64,000 bases of DNA from Symbiodinium microadriaticum. Its lineage: Eukaryota; Sar; Dinophyceae; Suessiales; Symbiodiniaceae. The first letter of the stretch is position 1, and the number at the start of each line of letters is the position of its first letter. Positions 48,961 to 60,065 of this stretch are shown here, in pieces. The translations under genes were made by a program, and so were the position numbers. The stretch is from contig LSRX01000477.1 of the NCBI GenBank assembly GCA_001939145.1, positions 465,947 to 529,946 on the forward strand, written 5' to 3'. Under the pieces are notes generated by a model. That model was not told the origin of the DNA. It saw only the letters and a program-made list of their open reading frames with translations, and did no database searches.

Positions 48961-49554
48961 GCTGCAATTTGTAATTAACTGTCTTGCTCCTACTGTCACG
49001 TCACGTAACATGACTACGTGTCTCATTGTTTCGCTATGCAACTGATACGAGTTCTCTGGATGCAGGTACCAATGTTTCGTTGAATGTGCCGGTTGGGGGT
49101 TGTACCCAGAGCCTCCAAAACTCTTCAATTCAGCAAACGGACTTTAAATTTTAGGAGGATCTTCAGTATGAGTTAAGGCCTTGGCTTTACGTACAAAATT
49201 TGGGAGTCTGTGGGGTAGCCTTCCGTTTCCTCTTTGGCGCTGGGTGGGGTCAAAGACGGGTTCATGCTGTTCGTTTTAGGATCCGTTCCAAGCCCTTATA
49301 TACAGGGTCTGAATAGTTAGAGGTCGTGTTCCCTCATAGTTCCTGTCAGCATGTGTCAAAATATAAACCTACACTGACTATTTAGGCTTCTATATGCCTT
49401 ACGCTCACAAAAAGCACTTCAATGCTAACCCGAATGTGAGCTACATGCTCCTTATTGCTCCTTATATTAAAGCTGCCCCAGGCACCAATTGTGGGTAGCT
49501 TGGGGCCCTCATATTTCCCTGCTAAGGCGTAAGGGAAACTGAACCAAGGTCTTC

Positions 49555-49675
49555 AACTCAAGACCTTAGGGGCTGAGTACCCTAGCCCAAAAAAGGTTAA
49601 CCTTTCAAATATATGGTAGGAGTATGTAAGCCCAAACAGGTCAAAGGTAACCTAGTCAGCTACTAAGAGACTGAC
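49555..49675. mobile_element. Family O element, copy 1
   Basis: 'ccaaaaaaggttaac' … 'ggtaacctagtcagctactaag', matching 59940-60065 and 63271-63392. Confidence 0.55.
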
Positions 49676-49794
49676 GGTATTCGGAGACGAGGACGAGGAC
49701 AGCGACAACGACGACGACGTCAAAAATTGAACCCAAACAGAAACCTTCCGCCCGAAGCCCGAGGCCCAACCCCGCCCGCCCTCCCCAACCCGAA

Positions 49795-50045
49795 ACCCTA
49801 GACCCTAAACCCGAAAGCCCTAAACCCTAAACCCGAAAGCCCTAAACCCTAAAGCCCTAAAACCCTAAACCCTCCAACCCGAAATCCCTAAACCCTAAAC
49901 CCGAAAGCCTTACTAAACCCTAAACCCGAAAACCCTAAGCCCTAAACCCGAAAGCCCTAATCCCTAAAGCCTCACGCCCCTAAACCCTAAACCGCCTAAA
50001 CCGGAAAAAACCCGAAAGCCCTAAAACCCGAAAGCCCGAATCCCT
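49795..50045 (-). repeat. Telomere-like array with 'cccgaaag' interspersed
   Basis: CCCTAAACCCGAAAGCCCTAAA blocks of 14-21 bp repeated about ten times. Confidence 0.88.
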
Positions 50046-50047
50046 AC

Positions 50048-50113
50048 CAGGCCCAGTAGGTCAAGGCGCTGTTCAGGCCGAACTCGGGCTTCCACCGGGG
50101 TCGAGGCCCAGCA
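50048..50113 (-). CDS. Candidate internal exon, unknown gene
   Basis: GC-rich minus-strand island ending at GGCCTG|GTAGGG. The frame with the highest GC3 reads PRPRWKPEFGLNSALTYWA; another reads TPVEARVRPEQRLDLLGL. The acceptor is not clear. It could be 5' of the channel gene or part of LRR gene 2. Confidence 0.25.
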
Positions 50114-50169
50114 TCGTCACCGGCCTTTCTCGGGCCATGCTATATAATATACCATGATATACAACACGT

Positions 50170-50191
50170 CGTAGATGTCCAAAAGATTATA

Positions 50192-50224
<33 letters not shown>

Positions 50225-51340
50225 CATATACACACATGTATGTATTTATTATACAGTTTAGTATTACATATTGAAGATGTTATTATAGGCTAATGCATTA
50301 TAGGGGATTGGGGCGCTAGGCGCAGGGCTTAGGGCTGCTCAGGACTCAGGAGGGGTTCGCACTGATGGGATTCAAGTTTCGTTTTGTGGTGACTGTTAAA
50401 TGAATGCCGTTTTGCTCTTATCATTGGGCTGTAGGGTTTGGGTTTAGGCTCAAGTTTATGGTTGCGTAAGCAGCATGCTCTCAAAGTCATCACGTCTTTG
50501 AGCAGCTGTACTGTTGCTGTTGCTACGGTGTGGGGTTTAGCGCTTGGGATGTTGGGCTTTGGGTCTAAGGGGTTGCCAGAACATGCCATGACATGACGGG
50601 AAGCATTGCTGAAGCACTTGTGGTGGCTGTCGTGAAAGTACTTTCGCTGCGACATGCCATCCCAAATATCGCGATTGCCGCTTAGCGCTTAGGTTCACCC
50701 TGTGGTATCGCTGAACTTAGTATTGTCATCTGGAGACCAGTGACGTGCACGTTCCGACAGTGCTACGGCCTTGATGCCGTTAATTGCAGCGCTGGGCGAG
50801 TGGATGTGGTAATCTGCACTGCCTTTATCAGTGACACTTTTTCTGATGCCGATGGTGTCATTTCATTCAACAACGGCGACAACAGGGATGTTGCTGCTCC
50901 TGGTGGTCATAATTACTGAACATGAAGAGGAACATGATGAGGAGATGACGACGATTGCTAAGATGCTGAAGAACACTGAGAACGATGACATTTTCTGCTT
51001 CCGATGATGACGACATGTGAACAAGGCAATGATGAATCAAGAACAAGAAGTCGCTGATGACCATGACGATGACTACACCGTCGGTCGTGGTCGGCATGCT
51101 TTGGCACGGGTGCGTTTGATGAGAACGATGAGGGAGAGGACATTGCCCATGAACGAGGAATACTGGGCTTCAGGCATACGGTGCTTGCGCGATACTAGGA
51201 GGCATGCTGAGAGGCTCAGGGACAGACAGGGCTAAGGCGGTGTCCTAGGCAGGAATATGTGCGGGTCCGATTGAAAGCAAACCCTGTCTCCTGCTTCCTC
51301 GGTTCGTGACGAGTCGTGACCATGTGAATTCCAGTGGCAC
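50170..51340. other. Mostly unique sequence, no supported exon
   Basis: (CT)n(TA)n microsatellite at 50190-50225. GA/TG-rich DNA at 50880-51140 gives open frames on both strands without recognisable content. A half copy of MITE family B begins at 51344. Confidence 0.45.
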
Positions 51341-52372
51341 ATGAGGGTAGTTCTCTACAGTAGGGTCCCTTTCAGGCTCCAACTATGTATAAACAAGTGT
51401 TAGTAAACCATCCGAAGATCGGAGCTGTTGCGGCCACTGGTTGGGAAATCTATTTCAAGATCCGACGTACACGGTGTGATCTGTTGTGAACATTGACTTC
51501 AAAACCAAATCCTGATTCCGGACCAGAGGGATCTGAGATTGGGACCTCCGTCATGAGTCTCTGGGACAACAGGAGACACGTCCGCGGCGCAGGTGCCAGG
51601 ATGTGTTGGATATAGGATGTGCAGGAGTTCTGTTGCAACCAGATAGAGCTCGTCTTTACTGCAGGTACTACTGTATCACGGGACACTGTTCTTCCCAATC
51701 ATCTGTAATGCTCGGCCTGTCCTATTTTCTGCCTTTCCACATGAATATCGCAGGCTACGGACTGCTGGAGTTAACATGAGGCGCGATGAAGATGAACTGC
51801 TTCAGAACGCGAGGGCGGGCATCCCAAGGTTAAAGGGAAGATTCTGCGACATTGGAGAAGGCAGGCGTGCAAGGCTTAAGGGCCAGGGAAGATCTACTTC
51901 TGAGCCGGAAAGTGCTTACGGGTGCACGAACATGCTTTCCGAAGCAGGGGTGGCCAAACCCCAAAACCCTGAACCCCTACAGCAAACCCTCCTAAAGCCT
52001 AAACCGCCTAAACCCCTAAAGCCTAAGCCCCTAAACCATAAACTGGCTCCGGACTGCCCTAAACCCTAAACTGGCTCCGGACTGCACGTGTGGCGAGCTT
52101 CGATTCCCTGGAGGTCTCGGGACCCATTTTTCCAGGCTTCAGGTGCCAGGCCTGCCTAGGGGGCCCTGAAAAACCTGGGCTCTTTTTAAAGGATTTTACT
52201 TAAGTTGCCATAATAGGGAATTATGGGGGAGTATCTTCGAATCGAAACAGAATGAGGAAGCCTAAGGTGAGGCCACTGGGGATAAGTGGGATCCTCATGC
52301 AAGACAGAGAGGGCCGGGAAAGCCACAACGGGCTCAAGAGGCCCTCAACACTCCACTCTGACTGCGGCGTGC

Positions 52373-52433
52373 CACTGACATCCAAGGTTTCCAGCTGGCG
52401 CAGGGCGAAAAGCTCCTGATGGGGCAACACTCC
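52373..52433 (-). CDS. Leucine-rich-repeat exon (LRR gene 2)
   Basis: Acceptor gcaggtgtag|G, donor GTCAGTG|GC. It reads GVLPHQELFALRQLETLDVS and ends one base into the Gly codon, the same phase-1 LRR break and GC donor as the exon at 6317-6388. The L-x-x-L-x-x-L-x-L spacing is clear. Neighbouring LRR exons were not identified. Confidence 0.6.
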
Positions 52434-52463
52434 CTACACCTGCAAGGGGTTATGAACTGAAAC

Positions 52464-52562
52464 TGGGGGTTTCCCGAAAATAGGGGACCATAATATAGTA
52501 CGCCGAATAGTAGGATCCTGACTCTCAGGTCCCCAAAGTAAGGTACCCTGATATTTGGAAAG
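52464..52562. mobile_element. Family M element, inverted copy
   Basis: 'gggggtttcccgaaaatagg' … 'aaagtaaggtaccctgatat', the reverse of 36984-37085. Lies 31 bp upstream (minus sense) of the LRR exon. Confidence 0.75.
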
Positions 52563-52699
52563 ATTCAACGCGCACCCGGAACTCGACACCCAGTTCGCCT
52601 GTTCTGAGTTGCCAAATCTGCGGCCCAAGCCTCAACCCCCGGGACATGCTTGCAAGCTCAACCAGACCATCAATTCAACATGCACCCGGAGCTCTCAAA

Positions 52700-52790
52700 A
52701 ACCTAAACCCTAGACCCTAGACCCTATACCCTAAACCCTAGGCCCTAAACCCTATACCCTAAACCCTAAACCCTAAACCCTACACTTATG
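52700..52790 (-). repeat. Telomere-like array
   Basis: CCCTAAA/CCCTAGA/CCCTATA units. Confidence 0.88.
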
Positions 52791-52969
52791 CTGACCACAC
52801 CCCAAGTCCCAAACCCACACTCCTACTCTGCGCCTTCCTAAATCCTACAGCCTAGAGGCCCCTCGTCCCTCTACAAAAACCAACAGGTTTAGGGTTTAGG
52901 GTTTAGGGCCAACAATAACATCACCCCGAAACCTCGAAAACTCAAACTCTACAACCTGCTTCCAAACCC

Positions 52970-53092
52970 TAGGATCTATGGGCCCTCAACAGTTAGAATA
53001 AGGTTTTGGGGGCTCCTTATAAGAGTTTTTAGTAAAATATACCCTCCAAAACCCTTTTCGAACTACTAAGGCCCCGAAATTTACTCTTCGCA
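52970..53092. mobile_element. Family L element, copy 5
   Basis: 'tgggccctcaacagttagaa' … 'actactaaggccccgaaat'. Confidence 0.6.
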
Positions 53093-53244
53093 ATAGGCCC
53101 AAGCCCTCCGCGCCCTAAAAAGCCCTAAACCCCAAAGAGAGCCCAAAGTCGTATACTTCCCAAACACCCGAACCCTAAACCCCTAAGCCGTAGACCTAAG
53201 GGCCCGATGCCTTTCACCCTGCTGTTTATATAGAGTTTAAGTAG

Positions 53245-53395
53245 CTTGGTTGGTTTAGGGTTTAGGGTGTAGGGTTTAGGGCTTAGGATTTAGCTAGGGT
53301 TTAGGGTTTAGGGCTTAGGATTTAGGGTTTAGGGTTTAGGGCTTAGGATTTAGGGTTTAGGGCTTAGGATTTAGGGTTTAGGGCTTTATAATTAG
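53245..53395 (+). repeat. Telomere-like array with 21/28 bp higher-order repeat
   Basis: 'gggtttagggcttaggattta' is repeated about five times, with spacing of 28 bp then 21 bp. Confidence 0.9.
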
Positions 53396-53399
53396 TCCC

Positions 53400-54240
53400 A
53401 TAAACCCTTGCAAACTTCCCTCCGGGCTCCGTTGGCCAACTGCGGAGGCCTCGGCGGCTAAGATCCAGGCCTTCTGCGACGCGAGCGGAGGAGGGAAAAA
53501 AGCCCTCAGGGGTTTAGGGGTTTGGGGTTTATAGAGTTTAGGGTGGAATTAGGGGGGGTTCTAGAGTTGGGTTGCGTAGGGGTCTAGGGTGTATTTAGGG
53601 GCTCTTTGTTGGTTTTTTTCGTGTAGTGGTTGTATATTTGGCTTAGCATGCAGCACTTGTCGTGTGCATGATGCTGGATTTGTTTCCAGGATTTGAACAT
53701 GTTACAATTCCTTTTTTCTTTTGGGCAGCAATACAGTGGAGGCTGAAAAGTCGGCTCGTGTTTTGTAGTGTCTACAGGATGACCGGAGTTAAGAAACCCT
53801 AAACCCTATACACCCTAAACCCTAAACCTTGTGACAACCCTAAACCCCTAAACCCCTTAACCCTACACCCTATTGGCGAAGAGTTCTATCGCGACTGACT
53901 GCATGGGTCCCATGGGTCGATGGCTCACGGCGTCTGTCCTAAGGTTCCTTGTACCTTTAGGGTTTAGGGTTTAGGTTTAGGGTTTATGGTATATGCATTC
54001 GCCCTAAAGTACTATAAAATAAACTGCCTTAAGGGCCAACGTATATAGTCATTGCAAGGGCACATGGACCGGGTTTAAGGCTCTTAGACTTTGGTGCGCA
54101 CCATATCTGGCACATTCCTACAGTGCTACCCTGAAGGGAAGCTATATGAGAACAGAACTATAGTTAAACTTGTACTGTATGAGCCCGAAACCGTAAACCC
54201 TGTATGAACCCTAAGACCCCTTGGGTCGATATGAAAAGGG
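53400..54240. other. Unique sequence with a GC-rich island at 53415-53500
   Basis: The island is open on both strands (plus: TAEASAAKIQAFCDASGGG; minus: SQKAWILAAEASAVGQRSP). I cannot tell which, if either, is an exon. Telomere-like patches flank it. Confidence 0.4.
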
Positions 54241-54244
54241 AACA

Positions 54245-54665
54245 AATTGAAACATGGAATGCAACATGATACGTATGATAACAACCAATGCAGTATTAAA
54301 CAAAATGAAAATACACTGTAATGAACTATAACATACTCTGTTTTTAATACAATAACATAGAACACATTATATTATAATATTATGGTTGTTATAACATAAC
54401 ATAAAGTAATATAATGTTACAAAACGTTTGCTGATACTGTGAAAGATAAGATAAGACATAATAAGATAATAACACAGAACACAATATAATACACATGATA
54501 AGCTGTACTACACTGTAATATAACCGAACAAAATGCATCATAGTATAATGCAATATAATATAACGAAGTATAACATACACTGTAATATAACAGAGCAAAA
54601 TGCATCATAATATAAATCAGTATAATATAACGAAGTATAGCAATGTGCTTCAACACAACACTGTA
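54245..54665. repeat. AT-rich (ATAAT/ATAAC)n-like block
   Basis: Repeated 'taatataac', 'acataa', 'gcaaaatgcatcata' motifs; 'tgtaatataac.gaacaaaatg' occurs twice about 58 bp apart. ORFs on the minus strand are VLHYIILY-type low complexity. Confidence 0.75.
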
Positions 54666-55049
54666 TTTGAGCCCGTGGCTTTTGGCATTGTTGCGCCGGG
54701 CTCTCCGAATGGCCAGCGACACGTCGCTTCCGCCGTCCATGGCAAGCAGATGCCGCAATAAAGGGATCGATAGGGCTTTAGTTTAGGGTTTAGGGCTTTA
54801 GCCTTCAACTTTAGGGCACCTTAAGCTGATCTATAAGACTCAACTATAGCCTGGTCTTGAAGCACTGCGCTGGGGCTTGGCAGAGTCTCGAGTGCACTCG
54901 GGTTCAGTGCTTTGATTAGCACCCTGCGATCGTGCTCGAAGATTAAATCTAGCAAATGATTCATGACCTGAAGGTCTGTCTGCATAGAAAGCCACGGCTG
55001 CACATTGTGCCTTTCACCCACATCCGAAGCCCTGTCTAGATCGATCGTC

Positions 55050-55170
55050 TTTAGGGCCTTAATAATGAGAATAGGGCTTTTGGGCTCATTTATAGTATAG
55101 TTATAAAAAGCAACCCGAAGAAATGATATTGGTAGTTATTTAGGCCTCTATATTAGTTATACAGTTATAC
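55050..55170. mobile_element. Family L element, copy 6
   Basis: 'tagggccttaataatgagaa' … 'ggtagttatttaggcctcta'. Confidence 0.65.
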
Positions 55171-55854
55171 CTTGTCACCCGACTCACAAGACATGTCTGC
55201 GTAGTTCGTGACGGAAACCCCTGAGAAGCCCTGCAAATCTTTGGATACCTAAATTCCTTCAGGGCATCTCCCATCAAAAGCCCGGCGACCACGAGCCCTC
55301 AACCCTAACACAACCCCGCTAGCCCCTGAACCGTACCTAAACCCTACCTGAACCCTAACTGCTGCATCAGGGCTTCAGAGTCAGAGTTTAGGGCTTTAGA
55401 GCTTAGGGCTTAGAGTGTTACAGTTTGGGGCTTCGCCGTTTAAGGAGGTTCAATGCGAATGGTTTAGGGATTGGTGGATGGGGCTCCTGTGGGCTGCAGT
55501 TGCCCAGCAGAGGGTGGGCGTGGGGCTCCATGAGGCCTGAATTATTATTATTATTATTAGTAGTAGTAGTAGTATTTTTGTTACAGGCATTCCTCATCCA
55601 TCTCCGGTGAGAGGGTTTTGGGGCTTTGGATGTTGGGGCTCCGGGGATGCGGGGGTATGGTGCCATGAACCCTGCTGTAGAAACACTATAGACCCTAGAA
55701 CCCGAATGACAAAGCAAGGCCGAACTTTAGGAGAATTATTGCGGCTTGACACATTACAAGAGGTTGTTGCGGAAGTAGTTTAAAGCCCTGAACACTAAAC
55801 CTTCAAGTTCAAAATATGTAAGGATGGTACAGTACTGTAAGTGCCACTATGCAG

Positions 55855-55975
55855 ACCTTAAACCCTAAACCTAAACCCTAAACCTAAATCCTAAACCCTA
55901 AACCCTAAACCTAAACCCTAAACCCGGAACCCTAAACCTAAACCCAAAACCCTCAACCCGAAACCCTAAGCCTCT
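55855..55975 (-). repeat. Telomere-like array
   Basis: CCCTAAA and CCTAAA units. Preceded at 55538-55575 by (ATT)n(AGT)n. Confidence 0.88.
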
Positions 55976-56224
55976 TGGGTAAGTAGACAGGCCCCGGCTG
56001 GAGCGACCTCCACCGGCCGGGGGATTGCATAAAGCAGCTGACCTGCACACGACACAGAACAAGGAAATCTAGTTGAGGGGGCAGAAAAGTGCAAGGATGA
56101 GGGTGTATCGCGAAATATCTAGTTACGAATCTAGTTGACAGGGATTGAATTTAGATATGCTTGTATTGCACAAAAGCTCAACGATTGCAGGTCGCCAGTT
56201 TGCAGATGCACGTGGACACTGATA

Positions 56225-57350
56225 TCTGCGCATGTACACGCATACATTCATGCGTACATACAGAAATGCACACATACACACATACATACATGAGCGCGTA
56301 CATATGTATACATGGGTGCGTACATATGCATGTATGTATGTACGTATGTATGTATGTATGTATGTATGTATGCATGTATGTATGTTTGTTTGTTTGTATA
56401 TACACACATGTATATGTATATGTGTATCTAGGTTCATACACACACACACACATATATATATATATGTGTGTGTGTGCGTACACACATGCAAATGTACGTA
56501 TGTGAGTGTATGTATGTATATATATATATATGTATTTGCGTACGTATGTACAATAATGTCTGGCCGCATGTGTGTTTGTATGCGTGTATATCTGTATGTA
56601 TGCCTGTATGAATGTATGCATGTACATATACATGTACATACATGTACATACACATGCGCACATACATGTAATACACATATGTACGTTATATATATATATA
56701 TATGTATGTATATATATATATTGATGATGATGATGAGGATGATGATGATGATGATGATGAAAGTGTACATATATACATATACATGCGCATCTATATATAT
56801 ATATGTATGCAGATACACATACATGGATATCTATACACATACATGTATATATGTACATGTGCATGAACATATGCTTAAACTTTAAACAGATGTACATACA
56901 TGCATACATACATACATATGCACATACAAACAAACACACATCCATCCACACATCCATCTCTCCATCCAGCCACCCACACATCCATCCATCCTGTACATAC
57001 ACGCAAGCATGCATGATTCCATACATACTCTACATACTTACATGCATACCTACGTACCTGCCTACCCTACCTACTTACTTACTTACTTGCTTACTTTCTT
57101 ACTTAAACAAGAACGTACATACATGCGTGATACAAAAGCAACAAAACGCATTTACACACACGTGTGTGATTTACATAAATATATATATATATAGATAGAT
57201 ATAGATATATATATATATATATATATATATAGGTATGTATATATATATATAGATATGTATATATATATATATATATATAGATATACACGTTCATACACAT
57301 AGATTCGTGCTTGCATGCATACTTACGTAGATACATACATACATGTGCGC
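56225..57350. repeat. 1.1 kb microsatellite cluster
   Basis: (CATA)n, (TATG)n, (TA)n, (CA)n, (GAT)n at 56722-56760, (CATCC)-like at 56938-56990 and (TA)n to 57290. Very long ORFs on both strands (up to 282 codons of YIHTYIHT/CMYVCMYV) are by-products of a 4 bp period and are rejected. Confidence 0.97.
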
Positions 57351-57419
57351 AGACCTGCATACATGAAGCCATGCCACGCCACGCCCTGCCATGCCGTATA
57401 ACAGAACCGTACATTGGCA

Positions 57420-57643
57420 GCACAGCATAACATATCACAGCACAGCACAACAAACCACGCAACGCAATGTAACGCAAAACACAACACACACACACAACAA
57501 AACACAACACACACACAGACACACCACACCGACACCGACACCGCCGCCGACAGCGACAACATACGACAGCAACATAACACATCATAGTTTAATGCTTGCA
57601 ACCCACATGCCACAACACAGGACATAACACAACGCACAACACA

Positions 57644-57674
<31 letters not shown>

Positions 57675-57740
57675 CGCATAACAAACAACATTCGTCACGC
57701 CACACGCAGAACAGAACAAAGCACAACACAACACAACAGC
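57420..57740. repeat. CA-rich simple-sequence DNA
   Basis: CACAACA, (CA)n and AACACA units, with CCGACACCGA at 57530-57555. Lies about 180 bp 3' of the Ubl-RCC1 gene. Confidence 0.85.
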
Positions 57741-57923
57741 ATATGTCCCGCATGAAGGTCTTAGGGTTTGAGACTGGTTTAAGGTTGACATGGTTCTGCT
57801 CAGATGTCTGGACTAACTGGGGGCAGCGCTTGGAGGATAGCAGGTCAGGACTGGTCTGTCGCCAGGAATGGCTACAGTTTTCATAAGCATCAAAACTTAA
57901 GCGTGCTGCCTGCTGCACATTTT

Positions 57924-59375
57924 CTAAGCTGGCCGAGACGGCGCTAAGCTGCACGGGACGGTGCTGCTGTCACCACCACTGTCGATATGACCCCAGGTCA
58001 CGACGGATCCATCATCAAGAATAGCAGCAAAAGAGCCCCAGGTAGATTTGATCTGCTGGACATTAATCAGCTGATCCTGCACAGAACTGCTGTCACCACC
58101 CCAACTACCCCAGGTCACGACAGCTCCATTCTCAAGAAGCGCAGCAAAAGCGCGATCTGTGGCTTGGATCTGCTGCACATTCCTCAGCTGATCCTGCACA
58201 GCACTGCTGTCACCACCCCGGTCGGCCATTCCCCAGGTCACGACGGATCTGTCGCCGACAATGGCAGCAAAAGCTGTTTCAGTGGCTTGGATCTGCTGCA
58301 CATTCTTAAGCTGATCCCGCACAGCACGGTTGGCACCACCGCGGACACCATCACCCCAGGTCACGACAGATCCATCGCAAAGAATGGCTGCAAAAGCGTA
58401 CTCATTGGCTTGAATCTGCTGCACGTTCTTCAGCCGATCCTGAACAGCACGGCTGTCACCACCGTGTTCAGCATGACCCCAGGTCACTACGGATCCGTCG
58501 TCGACAATGGCAGCAAAAGCGTTGCAAGTTGCCTGGATCTGCTGCACATTCTTCAGCCGCCCCTGCACGGCACTGCTGTCACCACCCCAGCTGGCCATTC
58601 CCCAGGTCACGACGGATCTGTCGCCGACAATGGCAGCAAAAGCTGTTTCAGTGGCTTGGATTTGTTGCACATTCTTCAGCTGATGTTGCACAGCACTGTT
58701 GTCGCCACCGCGGACATCGTCACCCCAGGTCACGACAGATCCATCGAAAAGAATGGCAGCAAAAGCATAATCACTAGCTTGAATCTGCTGCACATTCTTC
58801 AGCTGATCCTGCACATGACTGCTGTCGGAACCAAAATCACAAGCACCCCAAGTCACGACAGATCCATCGTCCTTAATGGCAGCAAAAGCGCCGCTAGAGG
58901 CTTGAATGCATCGGACATTCTTCAGCTCATCCTGCACAGAACTACTGTCACCACCGTAGTCACTACTACCCCAGGTCACGACCGATCCATCAGCAAGAAT
59001 GGCAGCAAAAGCGCCGCGATTAGCTTGGATCTGCTGCACATCCAGTTCGTCATGCCCATGACTCAGAACAGGGTCTCCATAACCCCAGGTCACGACTGAC
59101 CCATCCCCTTGAATGGCAGCGAATGCACCAGAAGAAGTGGCATGAACTTGAACTCCGCTTATGTGCCAGTTCAGTGAATCGCCATCCTGCAGACTGGCCA
59201 TCTTGATGGGCGTGGATGCATCCAGAACTTTTCCAGACGAGGCCACCAGCCGTCCTTTCCTGACTCCAAGTGAAGTCTGCGCCCGACACTTCAACGTTGC
59301 AACCGTTTCATTCAAGCCTGCTGACACTGTAGCAGCTTTGCCGCTGAGCAGTCGGACTTCCACAGTAATCGACAT
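57924..59375 (-). CDS. Ubiquitin-like domain + RCC1-like repeat protein, intronless
   Basis: 483 codons from ATG 59375-59373 to TAG. A GTG one codon upstream is not the start, and an in-frame stop lies at 59405-59403. Residues 1-72 form a ubiquitin-like fold (SITVEVRLLSGKAATVSAG at the start, LQDGDSLNWHI at the end). From about residue 75 follow ten repeats of about 41 residues with core AFAAIxxDGSVVTWG and linker NVQQIQA, an RCC1-type propeller repeat. Such proteins are multicopy in dinoflagellates and often labelled HERC-like, but there is no HECT domain here. Role unknown; protein binding is likely. Repeats 4-6 and 7-9 look like a duplicated block. The C-terminus (PCSLAPSRPA) leaves the repeat pattern and may follow a frameshift. 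Single exon, possibly a retrocopy. Confidence 0.92.
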   Translation of the reverse strand: MSITVEVRLLSGKAATVSAGLNETVATLKCRAQTSLGVRKGRLVASSGKVLDASTPIKMASLQDGDSLNWHISGVQVHATSSGAFAAIQGDGSVVTWGYGDPVLSHGHDELDVQQIQANRGAFAAILADGSVVTWGSSDYGGDSSSVQDELKNVRCIQASSGAFAAIKDDGSVVTWGACDFGSDSSHVQDQLKNVQQIQASDYAFAAILFDGSVVTWGDDVRGGDNSAVQHQLKNVQQIQATETAFAAIVGDRSVVTWGMASWGGDSSAVQGRLKNVQQIQATCNAFAAIVDDGSVVTWGHAEHGGDSRAVQDRLKNVQQIQANEYAFAAILCDGSVVTWGDGVRGGANRAVRDQLKNVQQIQATETAFAAIVGDRSVVTWGMADRGGDSSAVQDQLRNVQQIQATDRAFAALLENGAVVTWGSWGGDSSSVQDQLINVQQIKSTWGSFAAILDDGSVVTWGHIDSGGDSSTVPCSLAPSRPA

Positions 59376-59405
59376 CACAATACACCAAAATTTAAGATAT
59401 ACCTA

Positions 59406-59640
59406 TATTATCATACAGTAGAATGTACGCACGATATACCTGTAGATGTACCTATAACATGCTTACGGTAAATCGGTAACATACCATAACATATAGTACA
59501 TAATCTACGATCATATACTTCAATATTCTACGATCATATATGTCAATATACCTAATCTTGCTAATGTGGCAGCCAAGAGTGTCATGTTGGATGTAGGCTT
59601 CTGATGAAATCAAACCCCTCCCCTTCTATGGGGAATTAGG
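59406..59640. other. 5' flank of the Ubl-RCC1 gene
   Basis: AT-rich DNA; 'ctacgatcatatacttcaat' style units repeat at 59505-59550. I see no spliced-leader remnant and no clear promoter motif. Confidence 0.5.
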
Positions 59641-59939
59641 GTTTAGGGTTGAGGGTTTAGGTTGGGGTTTAGGGTTTAGGGCTTAGGATGTAAGGATCCT
59701 GACATGAAGACCCCTTAAGGTCAGGGAGCTCATTCATCAGGCTTCTACTTTGCCGGTGATCCAGGAGGCCCTTTGGCCCCATGCCGCCTGGGCCGGAATC
59801 CCGATTCCTGAAAACTTGAAGCCCCAACACCCCCTGTAGAATCTGTAGAAGTCTGAAAGCTCATCGTAGACCCCATAAGAGCTGTTGCAAAACCCTCTTC
59901 AGTCCGGAGAAGGCCTGTAAATACCCAAAGCCCGAATAG

Positions 59940-60065
59940 AGCAAGCCTCACTTAGTTGCTGGGTTCATCAGCCCCAAAAAACGTGTAAACTTTCGGCTCT
60001 AAGGGGGATAACATTGCCCCAAAAGGTGTAAAGTGTACTCATTCAGCTACTAAGCTCATAGGGGC
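59940..60065. mobile_element. Family O element, copy 2
   Basis: 'cagccccaaaaaacgtgtaa' … 'actcattcagctactaagct'. Confidence 0.5.

Noticed and set aside
56123..57026. ORFs of up to 282 codons on both strands
   Set aside because: By-products of 4 bp period simple repeats without stops.
57987..59099. 370-codon plus-strand ORF opposite the Ubl-RCC1 gene
   Set aside because: It is the antisense shadow of a 123 bp codon-periodic repeat; once one repeat lacks stops in that frame, all do.
59373..59378. GTG as the start of the Ubl-RCC1 CDS
   Set aside because: The next codon is ATG, and eukaryotic initiation at GTG is unlikely; an in-frame stop lies upstream.
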